Shown piece by piece: positions 8,986 to 16,711 of a DNA stretch of 19,946 nt. Numbering within the stretch: position 1 is the first letter of the stretch; the number at the start of each line of letters is the position of its first letter. The notes beneath the pieces were generated by a model. It made no database searches, was not told the DNA's origin, and saw only the letters and a program-made list of their open reading frames with translations. The DNA is from Pirellulales bacterium (GTDB lineage Bacteria; Planctomycetota; Planctomycetia; Pirellulales; JAICIG01): assembly GCA_025924495.1 (NCBI GenBank), contig JAICIG010000100.1:1-19946 (forward strand), written 5' to 3'. Both the position numbers and the translations under genes were made by a program.

Positions 8986-9582
8986 TTACCGGCGAGAAGG
9001 CAGTGTTTTGGGCTGGTAATCGTGATCTCGCTTTTGGAGCACCGTGGCTTCGATAATCTTGTCGGGAGAGACGCCGGGAGCACTTCGATCGAGATTATCG
9101 ATGGCTTCCATGCCTTTGATCACTTTGCCGAAAACGGTGTGCTTGCCATCGAGGTGCGGCGTAGGGGCAAAGGTGATAAAGAATTGCGAGCCGCCCGTGT
9201 CTCTTCCGGCGTGCGCCATGCTTAGGCTGCCGCGGCCATGTTTCCGGGCGCCCGGGCGGTTGCACTCGCACGCGATAGCATAGCCCGGGCCGCCTGTCCC
9301 GGTTCCTTTCGGGCAGCCGCCCTGTGCCATAAACCCATCAATCACCCGGTGAAATGTCAGGCCATCGTAGAACTTCGTTTCCACGAGGTTGATGAAATTG
9401 GCGACGGTATTCGGCGCTTCGTCCTCGTAGAGCTCGATCACCACGTCTCCCTTGGTGGTTTTGAGCAGGATTTGCGGCAGATCGGCTTCGTTCGACTTGG
9501 CCATGGAGGTTTCTCCTACGATGAGTCCCAGGACGCACAATGTCAAAAGGCAAAGGGCCGAGACATAATTTGAGTTCTGCAT
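8986..9582 (-). CDS. Secreted cyclophilin-type peptidyl-prolyl cis-trans isomerase
   Basis: The frame extends to 9768, but the ATG at 9582 has AGGA 7 bases upstream and begins a signal peptide or anchor ([16 protein letters not shown]), giving 198 residues. The cyclophilin core is complete: [13 protein letters not shown] with catalytic Arg79, [29 protein letters not shown] with Gln133-Phe134-Phe135 in the active site, and a final PDKIIEATV strand. It has the compact length of bacterial cyclophilins. It would catalyse proline isomerisation during folding of exported proteins. The neighbouring gene upstream (9932) is divergent; downstream genes run in the same direction. Confidence 0.95.
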   Translation of the reverse strand: MQNSNYVSALCLLTLCVLGLIVGETSMAKSNEADLPQILLKTTKGDVVIELYEDEAPNTVANFINLVETKFYDGLTFHRVIDGFMAQGGCPKGTGTGGPGYAIACECNRPGARKHGRGSLSMAHAGRDTGGSQFFITFAPTPHLDGKHTVFGKVIKGMEAIDNLDRSAPGVSPDKIIEATVLQKRDHDYQPKTLPSRR

Positions 9583-9931
9583 AATGAAATCCTTTTCTCT
9601 AATACAGCGATCCGTCGCAGACGAAAGCGACCCACAGCCGAAATAAAACATTTCGCGGGCTAGTCGGGCGGCTTGGCGGCCGGGCCATTTGATGGGCACG
9701 ATTTGTGCTCTAGAAGGGCAACAGCCACACACGGGCTTAAAAATAGGCGAAGGGGCCTGTTTGCACAACTCCGCCTGGAGCCAAAAAGGTCAACTTTGCG
9801 TTTCGAAAAGCCCGGTCATTGTGTACAATGCATCAATCATGGTGGATCAGTTGGCCTTGCCCGGTTCGAAAGAATCGGGGAAAACAATGACCCCGCAACG
9901 ATTGCCCACCAGTCAACTTTGGAGAGATGGC
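9583..9931. other. Divergent intergenic region between cyclophilin and cyanophycinase genes
   Basis: This 349-base gap has no convincing gene. The plus-strand frame is open through it into the cyanophycinase gene, but no start here has a ribosome binding site as good as GGAGAG before 9932. It contains the CATTGT-GT-ACAATG palindrome at 9817-9830 with a possible -10 box. On the minus strand it must contain the cyclophilin promoter, which I could not place. Confidence 0.45.
9817..9830 (+). promoter_or_regulatory. Palindrome overlapping a candidate -10 box upstream of the cyanophycinase gene
   Basis: CATTGT and ACAATG are perfect inverted repeats around GT. The box TACAAT (9824-9829) inside it matches the sigma-70 -10 consensus at five of six positions and lies about 100 bases before the start at 9932. 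The matching -35 is poor (TTTCGA, about 17 bases upstream). This could be a repressor site over a promoter, or chance. Confidence 0.3.
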
Positions 9932-10999
9932 ATGGATGCCAATGAAAGTTCGCGTTGCGTCCTCTGGGGACGACGATGCTTTGCAAGCCGCAGCTTTTCG
10001 CGTCTCCTAGCATTCTGTGTTTTCGCGGGATGGTCGGCGATTGGCGCCGGATCGATCCGAGGCGATGAGGCGCAGGTAGACGCCGGACAAAAAGCGTCTG
10101 AGAAGGCGAGTGTCGCGCAGCCATCGACGGGCAAGCTGGTGATCTGCGGCGGAGGCAAGCTGCCTGATCAACTGGGCCGCCGCTTTATCGAAATGGCGGG
10201 CGGAGCGGCGGCTAAACTCGTCGTAATTACGACGGCCAGCGTCCTAGCGGACACCGACCGGGTTGAATCCAAATTGGCCTTTTGGCGACAGCAGACGGTG
10301 GCAGGGCTGACGATCTTGCACACGCGTTCCCGAGAAAAAGCCAATGATCCGGCATTTGCCGAGCCCTTGACGCAAGCGACAGGCGTTTGGTTTATCGGCG
10401 GCAACCAGAACTGGCTCACCGAAACTTATTTGGGCACAGCCACCGAACGCGAGATCCGCGGCGTCTTGGAACGGGGCGGCGTGGTGGGGGGCACTTCGGC
10501 CGGCGCTGCCATCATGTCGCCTATCATGATTCGCCGAGACAAGCCGCAGTTGGAAGAAGGCCCCGGCTTTGGTTTTTTGCCGGGGACGATCGTCGACCAG
10601 CATTTCCTGAAGCGGAATCGCCAGGAACGGTTGATGCGGATGCTCGACAGTCATCCGGAGCTCGTTGGCTTGGGAATCGACGAAGGCACGGCCTTGGTGG
10701 TCGAGGGAACTCGCATGAGCGTATTGGGCGAGTCGCAAGTCGTGGTTTGCTCGCCGAAACTTTCCGACCAACCGCCCCAAGTTCGCCCGCTCGAGGCCGG
10801 TGCTGAGGCCAACCTGACCAGTTTGCGATCAGAGGCATTGGCTCGAGTTTCGCCCAAAGACGAGGTTGCGGCTCGCGCGCCGTCCGGTTCGAGTGAAAAA
10901 CGCGTTCCAGGTGACGCGCTGAGCGATGCTGCGGTCAGCGTCAACGTTGACGACCAGCCTGCCCGCGACGCGCCAACGGCTGAGAAAATCGGCCAGTAG
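9932..10999 (+). CDS. cphB: Cyanophycinase (peptidase S51 family), apparently exported
   Basis: The ATG at 9932 has GGAGAG 5 bases upstream and gives 355 residues; the frame continues upstream to 9689 without a better start. Residues 20-45 form a basic-then-hydrophobic export signal (SRLLAFCVFAGWSAIGAG). The S51 core runs from about residue 65 to 270: GGGKLPD, WFIGGNQ, GGTSAGAA with nucleophile Ser189, DQHFLKRNRQERL with His224, and GIDEGTAL with Glu251, agreeing with the known Ser-His-Glu triad of cyanophycinase. The enzyme family cuts the aspartate-arginine polymer cyanophycin into beta-Asp-Arg dipeptides. About 85 residues after the core are Ala/Pro/Glu-rich and look disordered. The convergent gene at 11083-12135 encodes an enzyme type able to use its product. 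Other S51 members cut alpha-aspartyl dipeptides, but this protein has the longer cyanophycinase pattern. Confidence 0.9.
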   Translation: MDANESSRCVLWGRRCFASRSFSRLLAFCVFAGWSAIGAGSIRGDEAQVDAGQKASEKASVAQPSTGKLVICGGGKLPDQLGRRFIEMAGGAAAKLVVITTASVLADTDRVESKLAFWRQQTVAGLTILHTRSREKANDPAFAEPLTQATGVWFIGGNQNWLTETYLGTATEREIRGVLERGGVVGGTSAGAAIMSPIMIRRDKPQLEEGPGFGFLPGTIVDQHFLKRNRQERLMRMLDSHPELVGLGIDEGTALVVEGTRMSVLGESQVVVCSPKLSDQPPQVRPLEAGAEANLTSLRSEALARVSPKDEVAARAPSGSSEKRVPGDALSDAAVSVNVDDQPARDAPTAEKIGQ

Positions 11000-11082
11000 T
11001 CGTCACACTCGGTTTTGTCCGAATCTTAAGGCGTTTTTGCGAGTTAGCGCTCACGTCGAGGCGGTACGTGGGGGCATAGCCG

Positions 11083-12135
11083 CTAATTACGGTACAGTGC
11101 GACCTGCGCCTTCCCATCACGAGTGATGTAGCCTCGGTACAGCCCTTCCGAATTGAAGGCCGCCGAATAATTTCCGGCGGCGTCGAGCGCGATCACGCCT
11201 CCCTCGCCGCCCGCCTGTTTGAGCGTTTGGTTGACGACCAGGTCTGCGGCCTGCTCAACTGGCAGGTCACGATACTTGACCAGCGCGTTGATCTCGTGGG
11301 ATACGCCATAGCGAATGAAATACTCGCCATGGCCGGTGCAAGACACGGCGCAGCCTGCATTATCGGCGTAAGTGCCCGCGCCGATGATGGGCGAGTCTCC
11401 CACGCGGCCGAATTGCTTATTGCTCATGCCGCCGGTTGAGGTGCCGGCGGCCAGGTTGCCGTCGCCATCTACAGCCACCGCGCCCACAGTTCCCCAATCA
11501 TGCTCTCCTAAGGTTCGTCGAGAAGAGATTTTGTCGTCGGGCGATTCCTTCCATTGCTGCTCGATCTGTTGCCAGCGAGGCAGGGTCCAGAAATAGCTCG
11601 GGTCGACGATCTCCAGTCCTGCTTTGGTCGCAAACACCTCGGCCCCGCGTCCAATGAGCATCACGTGCTTAGAGCGTTCCATGACGGCCCGGGCGGCGGT
11701 AATCGGATTCTTGACGATGGTCACGCCGGCGACGGCCCCGGCGCGCTTCGTTTTGCCTTCCATGATCGACGCATCGAGCTCGTTGCGACCCTCGTGAGTA
11801 AATACCGCTCCTTTGCCCGCGTTGAACAGCGGCGAATCTTCCATGAGTCGGATGGCCTTCTCGACGGCATCAAGACTGGTGGCGCCGGACTTGGACAGCT
11901 CGGCGCGACCCGCCTCCAGAGCTTCGCGGAGCTTGGCGCGAATTTCCTTCTCCAGCTGGGGCGTCACTTCCTCGCGGGGAGCTCCCAGCCCGCCGTGAAT
12001 GGCCAGAACAACCTGCGGCACGCGGGGCGGCGACGATTTGTCCTCTGCCTCGGCTGTCTGGGCCGTGGATGCAATCGCCAAACTCATTGCTGCCGGAGCC
12101 GCCATCATCGCCAACCATTCCAGTGCAGATTTCAT
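11083..12135 (-). CDS. iaaA: Isoaspartyl peptidase / plant-type L-asparaginase (Ntn hydrolase), apparently exported
   Basis: The ATG at 12135 starts a signal peptide (MMAAPAAMSLAIASTAQTAEA), giving 350 residues; an upstream extension to 12381 would run into the next gene. The plant-type asparaginase fold is complete: AIHGG at the start, SPLFNAGKGAVF, ELDASIMEG, then HDWGTVGAVAVD, where Thr216 should become the N-terminal nucleophile after self-cleavage into a 215-residue alpha and a 135-residue beta chain. GRVGDSPIIGAGTYAD carries the Arg and Asp that hold the substrate amino acid. Enzymes of this family hydrolyse beta-aspartyl peptides and often asparagine; some split beta-Asp-Arg from cyanophycin. 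It is convergent with the cyanophycinase gene 83 bases away and follows the hypothetical gene by 106 bases on the same strand. Confidence 0.94.
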   Translation of the reverse strand: MKSALEWLAMMAAPAAMSLAIASTAQTAEAEDKSSPPRVPQVVLAIHGGLGAPREEVTPQLEKEIRAKLREALEAGRAELSKSGATSLDAVEKAIRLMEDSPLFNAGKGAVFTHEGRNELDASIMEGKTKRAGAVAGVTIVKNPITAARAVMERSKHVMLIGRGAEVFATKAGLEIVDPSYFWTLPRWQQIEQQWKESPDDKISSRRTLGEHDWGTVGAVAVDGDGNLAAGTSTGGMSNKQFGRVGDSPIIGAGTYADNAGCAVSCTGHGEYFIRYGVSHEINALVKYRDLPVEQAADLVVNQTLKQAGGEGGVIALDAAGNYSAAFNSEGLYRGYITRDGKAQVALYRN

Positions 12136-12241
12136 TGCTCTTTGCCGCTGTTTGTAGGCATTACCCCGCGGTGGAAGCGATCGCAAACGCCAGTATTTTG
12201 ACGATAGCCCCCAGGCGCCTGACCTGCAACCGAGCCGCCGA

Positions 12242-12886
12242 TCACTCTCGCCCCGTAATGGAAAACCTCCAGCGCACGGTCTTGGGCCAAGGGGCTGTTG
12301 GGACAAGCGGCTCAATGCGGACCGCCCCGGCCAATCCCTGCAACGAGCCTGACAACGGCTTGCGAGGCTCTGAGCGCGCAACCCCGACGGGATGTGTTGA
12401 CGGCGCGGAGTTCAAAAAGAGCATGGTCGTTGCTGCGCCCTCGATGGGTTCAACGAGCATGCGAGCGCCTGTGGCAAAGCGAATGCATGCAGAGTTAGCC
12501 AATGTTTGATCGGCGGGTAGCATGCTCGCGTCATTGAATAACCGATATTCACTGCCGAGCAGGAGGGGCGATTCGCGCAGTCGGCAAGCGACGTCGAACG
12601 TCACTCGCGGAGAGTCTGGCTTCGCTTCAACGCTGAGCGACCAATGGCTGCCGCCGGCCCTGCCCACCAGCAATGCCAGCCGGCTGCCGTCGGCACGGGT
12701 TTCGAAATGGAGTTGTTGTAAGGCAGGGGAGGGGGGCCAGTCGGTCTCGCCCGTACCTTCCAACGACTCGGCGATCGTCACCAGTGCGCTGCCACGCACC
12801 GCTTCGATGACGTGTGCATAGCGGTCAGCCACACGCCGAAACGCCACCCGTAAGCCAAGCGCGGTTAATGCCTCCTCATCGCTCAC
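12242..12886 (-). CDS. Hypothetical protein translationally coupled to prfB
   Basis: A 214-residue protein of no family I recognise. The start is taken as the GTG at 12884-12886, which overlaps the prfB stop as GTGA, with AGAGG about 10 bases upstream; the only longer option is a TTG at 12916. The protein begins SDEEALTALGLRVAFRRVADRYAHVIE (shown only in short form elsewhere) and has a Ser/Ala/Thr-rich, beta-looking centre (GSHWSLSVEAKPDS, FDVACRLRESP) and a C-terminal KTVRWRFSITGRE. There is no signal peptide and no membrane segment, so it is likely cytoplasmic. The overlap suggests it is made together with release factor 2, but no function follows from this. Confidence 0.7.
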   Translation of the reverse strand: MSDEEALTALGLRVAFRRVADRYAHVIEAVRGSALVTIAESLEGTGETDWPPSPALQQLHFETRADGSRLALLVGRAGGSHWSLSVEAKPDSPRVTFDVACRLRESPLLLGSEYRLFNDASMLPADQTLANSACIRFATGARMLVEPIEGAATTMLFLNSAPSTHPVGVARSEPRKPLSGSLQGLAGAVRIEPLVPTAPWPKTVRWRFSITGRE

Positions 12887-13993
12887 GACGAGGAAACCTC
12901 TTTGCCGACTCGCCAACGCAGAAACGCGTCGAGAAAGCCCTGCAGGTTGCCGTCGAGCACGCTTTGAAAATTCCCGACCATAAAGCCTGTTCGGGCATCC
13001 TTTACCCGCTGGTCGGGGTGCAAGAAATAGTTGCGAATTTGCGAGCCGAAGCCGGTTTTGGCCTGCGATTGATATTTGGCGGCCTGTTCCGCTTCTCGTT
13101 TTTCTTCTTCGAGCCGAGCCAGCCGAGCACGAAGCATCTTGTAGGCGGTAGCGCGATTCTTATGTTGGCTGCGCTCATTCTGGCATTGTACGACGATGCC
13201 CGTGGGCAGGTGGGTCATGCGGATGGCGCTCGAGGTTTTGTTGACGTGCTGTCCGCCCGCCCCGCTGGCTCGGAAGACATCTTCCCGAATATCCTCGTCG
13301 CGGAGTTCAATCTCGGCGCTCTCGCCGACTTCGGGCGAGACGTCAACAGCCGCAAAGCTGGTCTGGCGCTTGCCTTCGGCATTGAATGGACTGATCCTCA
13401 CCAGGCGATGCATGCCGGTTTCGCCCTTCAAGTACCCATAGGCCATCGGCCCGCGCACGGCGATCGTTGCGGTCGAGATGCCCGCCTCGTCGTTATCCTG
13501 TCGGTCGAGAACCTCGGTGTCGTAGCCGTTCTTCTGCGCCCAGAGCAGGTACATGCGCAGCAGCATTTCGGCCCAATCGTTGGCATCGACGCCGCCGTCG
13601 CGCGCATTAATCGACAAGATCGCATTATTGGCGTCATGAGGGCCGTCGAGCAGGGCCTTCAACTCCAACTCGTCCAGGCGGGTTTCCAGGCGGTCGAGTT
13701 CTTGCGGCGCCTCAGCGGCTAGCTCAGGATCTTCATCTCCCATTTCGAGCATCACCTGTACGTCGTCAGACGCGCTGGCGAGTTCGCTCAGGGGTTTGAT
13801 CAGGGCGGTGAGCGCTTTGAGTTCGGCGACGGTTTCCTGAGCCTGCTCCTGCTTATCCCAAAAACCAGGTTGCCCCATGCGGGCTTCAATTTCCGCTGCG
13901 CGTCGGCGTTTAGTATCGAAGTCAAAGAGAGTCTCGTAGTTGCGTTATCCGCTCCTGAATGGCTGCCGCCCGATCCGTCAATTCTCGATCCAT
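12883..13993 (-). CDS. prfB: Peptide chain release factor 2, with programmed +1 frameshift
   Basis: RF2 recognises UGA and UAA stop codons on the ribosome and releases the finished protein. The main frame (from 13923 to 12883) carries the RF2 codon-recognition motif SPF (ISPFNAEGK) and the catalytic GGQ (GAGGQHVNKTSS). It lacks a normal N-terminus unless joined to a short upstream frame: ATG 13993, with GAGGGAG 6 bases upstream, reads 23 codons to CTT and then TGA at 13924-13922. Skipping one T gives LRDSL-DFDTKRR, aligned with the E. coli LRGYLDYDAK junction. The joined protein is 369 residues (E. coli 365), with SPF at 201-203 and GGQ at 246-248, close to the E. coli numbers. Low RF2 would favour the shift, so the gene regulates itself. 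The start of the hypothetical gene overlaps its stop. Confidence 0.96.
13921..13939 (-). promoter_or_regulatory. prfB programmed +1 frameshift site (CTT TGA C)
   Basis: Read on the minus strand, the segment is CTA CGA GAC TCT CTT TGA C. The CTT TGA C core matches the classical prfB shift site exactly. The position that holds AGGGGG in E. coli reads CGAGAC here, so the internal Shine-Dalgarno stimulator is weak or missing. The zero-frame stop is UGA, the codon RF2 itself reads. Confidence 0.92.
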
Positions 13994-14267
13994 CGCAAGC
14001 TCCCTCGACTGCATCACTTTGGCTGGACTCGGCGACAAAACAGCGTGCCGCTCGCCGGATTATACCGCCGGAGGCAGTCGCTCGGGAGGGAGAAACGGCC
14101 AAACGGATACTCCGAATCCCCGTCCTTTCCTATTTCGCCGAGATCTTGGCAGATTCTATGGTCTGGGATGATTGACGCGACGGACGGCCCTCAAGCCCGT
14201 CCTCGTTACAGCCGATAGGTTCGATATGACCCGCATTACCGGCACGTTTTAGCAGGGAGGGAGACGC

Positions 14268-16664
14268 ATGTTGTCTTCGCTGCGCCTGACCATTTTCGCC
14301 AGCTTTCGAGGCGGCGGTAGACCGCATCATGCCGCGCTGGCCGTGGTCCTTGGCCTCGTCGCCGGATTTGTGACTGGTTGCAACTTGTCATTGGCGGTTC
14401 TGTTGCTGATCGCGATTCTGTTTAATTTGCGAACCAGAGTCCTGTTGGCGTCGTGGGCCGTTGGCCTCGCCCTGTCGTGGCTCGCGACAGGAGTGACCTA
14501 TCGAATCGGCCAATGGCTGCTGGACGATACGCCACTGGGGCCCGCGCTGGGCGCCCTGGGCGACAACGTCTGGATTGCGCTGTTTGCCTGGGACCGATAT
14601 ACGCTCGTCGGCGGAGCGGTTCTTGGGCTTATCTTGGCTCTTCCCGCTGCTAAGCTGGCGGCCAAGTTTTTGCCTGTGCCAGCGCGAGCCGATGATAAAA
14701 CGGCGGATCGCTGGCTCAGGCCCCATTGGTTCTTAGCGCTCGGCGGCGCCCTTGCAGCGGCGATTGCGGCGCCATGGTGGCTGGGGCCCGAACTTGTCGA
14801 ACGAGAATTGCTGCGACAATTGGCAACCGCCAACGGCGCCGCTGTTGAAGCCCGAGACATCCGATTCTCGCTATGGAACGGCGAACTGGAAATCGACGAC
14901 CTGCATTTTGCCGATCCGTTGCGATTGGATCGAGACTGGCTGCGGATCGGCATGGCGAGAACGGCAGTCAATCCCGGCGCTCTGTTGCGCGGAAGAGTTG
15001 TTGCCGAGAAGCTAGCGCTGGCGAATCTGCGCGTCGACGTGGCTCGCCGTCAGGCCGCCGATCCTCGGGCAAGTGCGAGCGGCGGCTCCAAGCTTGTTTA
15101 TGTGCGCCCCTCGCAGGCGGGCTTTACCACATCAGCGCAAGAATTGGAACTCGACGGGTGTGTGAGAAGCTGGCCCGAATTTCGTGAACGATTATCGTGG
15201 CTCGGGCGCTTAATATCCGGTCTGGAGAATCTGCCCGCGTGTGAATCATCCCACGAACTTTCGAGCGAGTGGCCCTGCGGCGTGAGAAGCGCTCTCGGAC
15301 GTTCGCAACCGCGCGTGAACATCCGCTTGGTGCGAGCCGAAGATCTGGCACATGCCTGGGGATTGGGCCAAAAGGCGGTGCTGCAGATCGCGAATGTAAC
15401 CAGCGATCCCGCCAGCGCTGATGCAGCCACACGCCTGGAGATTGTCGCGCCGGAACTTGCCACGGAGATTTCGGCCGAATTGCATCTGCGGGAGCCCGAG
15501 CGCCGGCACACTTTGCACGTTACGGGGTATGAGTGCCAATTGGCTGAACTGGTTGAGCCGGCAGGCGCCGATCAGGCGGTGACGATTTCAAGCGGAAAGT
15601 TGGATCTGCATGGCGACGGTTGGATGACCCGCGATCGGCTCGAACTGCTCTTGCAAATCGATTCGAAGCCGCTCGATGTGCGAGTCGCGAGTCACGAGCG
15701 GTTAGCCGGCGTCGAAGGCGCGATTTGGGACCAAGGATTGAGGAGCCTGGGCGGATTTCGGCTCGAAGCAAAATTAGCCGGGCCTTGGAGCGCGCCCGTC
15801 CTATCGGTGAATACGCGGAGTTTGGTGGAACAATTCAAGCATCAATTGCGAGCCGCCGGAGAGCATCGGTTGGTGCATGCCATCGAAGAACAGTTGGCCC
15901 AAGTTGAGCCGCAAGAGCCGCAGCCGAAAGAGCAAGCTACTCGGAGCAATGTGGAAGCTGCCAGCGACAGCGATTTTTGCACGGTGACCGACGACGCGCC
16001 CCCTGCCAACGTGGCAAATCCGTTCGAGGGCTGGCGCCGAGCCCGGCCTGGCCCGGCAGCAACGGCGACCACTACATCGTCCTCCTCGACAAAGCCGGCA
16101 GTAGCGGCGCCACAGAAATATCCACGCACCGCGGCGCCGGAAACCGATCCGGCCGATGCCTTTATTGCCACCTTAGATAAATCAGGGCCAGCCTCATCGC
16201 CAGCGGCGGCGGATAAAGATCAGCCGCAGGTGTCGGAAGGTCCTTGGGTTGAGAGGACCCAGTACACTGATTCCCAAGTTCCGCCAGTGGCTCGCGAGCA
16301 GCGAAGTTCGATATCCAACTCCGACCGGTCGTTGCCCGGGCCGATCAACCTGGTCGTCGGTCATCAAGATCGTCCCACGGCCGCCGAAGATGCACAGGCG
16401 GACTGGCCCGAGGAAGCGGAGACTTCCGAGGAGCAAGATTATCGCATCGCCCCACAGCAACGCACCAGCTTGCTTGCTCGCTGGGCGGATGGCATGCGCG
16501 ATCGATTCCGCCGCACGAGACCGGCTCGACGATCGGAGAGCGATTTGACTTTGCCGCCGGAAATCGATTCGCCGCCGGACCTGGGCGAAGAGCAACCGAT
16601 CGATCAAGTCTCGGATCCGGCGCCGCAGGCGCGGCGGCCTTGGTTTCCCTCGCTCTGGCGTTAA
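14268..16664 (+). CDS. Membrane protein joining TIGR03546-like and TIGR03545-like (AsmA-like) domains
   Basis: The start at 14268 has a strong AGGGAGGGAG ribosome binding site; the product is 798 residues. Residues 1-135 resemble the TIGR03546/DUF2062-type membrane domain: PHHAALAVVLGLVAGFVTGCNL, several hydrophobic helices, and YTLVGGAVLGLILALPAAKL. A further membrane helix lies at 153-172. Residues 175-260 resemble the start of TIGR03545, related to AsmA-type lipid-transport proteins: VERELLRQLA, DIRFSLWNGELEIDDLHFADP, and PGALLRGRVVAEKLALANLRVD. More beta-rich sequence follows to about 535. Residues 540-798 are Pro/Ala/Ser/Glu/Arg-rich and look disordered. In other bacteria the two families are usually neighbouring separate genes, so one polypeptide suggests they work together at the inner membrane. 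The exact role is unknown. Confidence 0.85.
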   Translation: MLSSLRLTIFASFRGGGRPHHAALAVVLGLVAGFVTGCNLSLAVLLLIAILFNLRTRVLLASWAVGLALSWLATGVTYRIGQWLLDDTPLGPALGALGDNVWIALFAWDRYTLVGGAVLGLILALPAAKLAAKFLPVPARADDKTADRWLRPHWFLALGGALAAAIAAPWWLGPELVERELLRQLATANGAAVEARDIRFSLWNGELEIDDLHFADPLRLDRDWLRIGMARTAVNPGALLRGRVVAEKLALANLRVDVARRQAADPRASASGGSKLVYVRPSQAGFTTSAQELELDGCVRSWPEFRERLSWLGRLISGLENLPACESSHELSSEWPCGVRSALGRSQPRVNIRLVRAEDLAHAWGLGQKAVLQIANVTSDPASADAATRLEIVAPELATEISAELHLREPERRHTLHVTGYECQLAELVEPAGADQAVTISSGKLDLHGDGWMTRDRLELLLQIDSKPLDVRVASHERLAGVEGAIWDQGLRSLGGFRLEAKLAGPWSAPVLSVNTRSLVEQFKHQLRAAGEHRLVHAIEEQLAQVEPQEPQPKEQATRSNVEAASDSDFCTVTDDAPPANVANPFEGWRRARPGPAATATTTSSSSTKPAVAAPQKYPRTAAPETDPADAFIATLDKSGPASSPAAADKDQPQVSEGPWVERTQYTDSQVPPVAREQRSSISNSDRSLPGPINLVVGHQDRPTAAEDAQADWPEEAETSEEQDYRIAPQQRTSLLARWADGMRDRFRRTRPARRSESDLTLPPEIDSPPDLGEEQPIDQVSDPAPQARRPWFPSLWR

Positions 16665-16711
16665 ACCGCGGATCGCGGCTCGCGAAATCGTGGTCCACGC
16701 CTTGACCAGCG

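Noticed and set aside
11554..12201. 215-residue open frame on the plus strand
   Set aside because: Opposite the isoaspartyl peptidase gene, with no family features.
12814..13722. 302-residue open frame on the plus strand
   Set aside because: It lies opposite prfB, whose motifs are certain; it has no recognisable domain and comes from the codon bias of the opposite strand.
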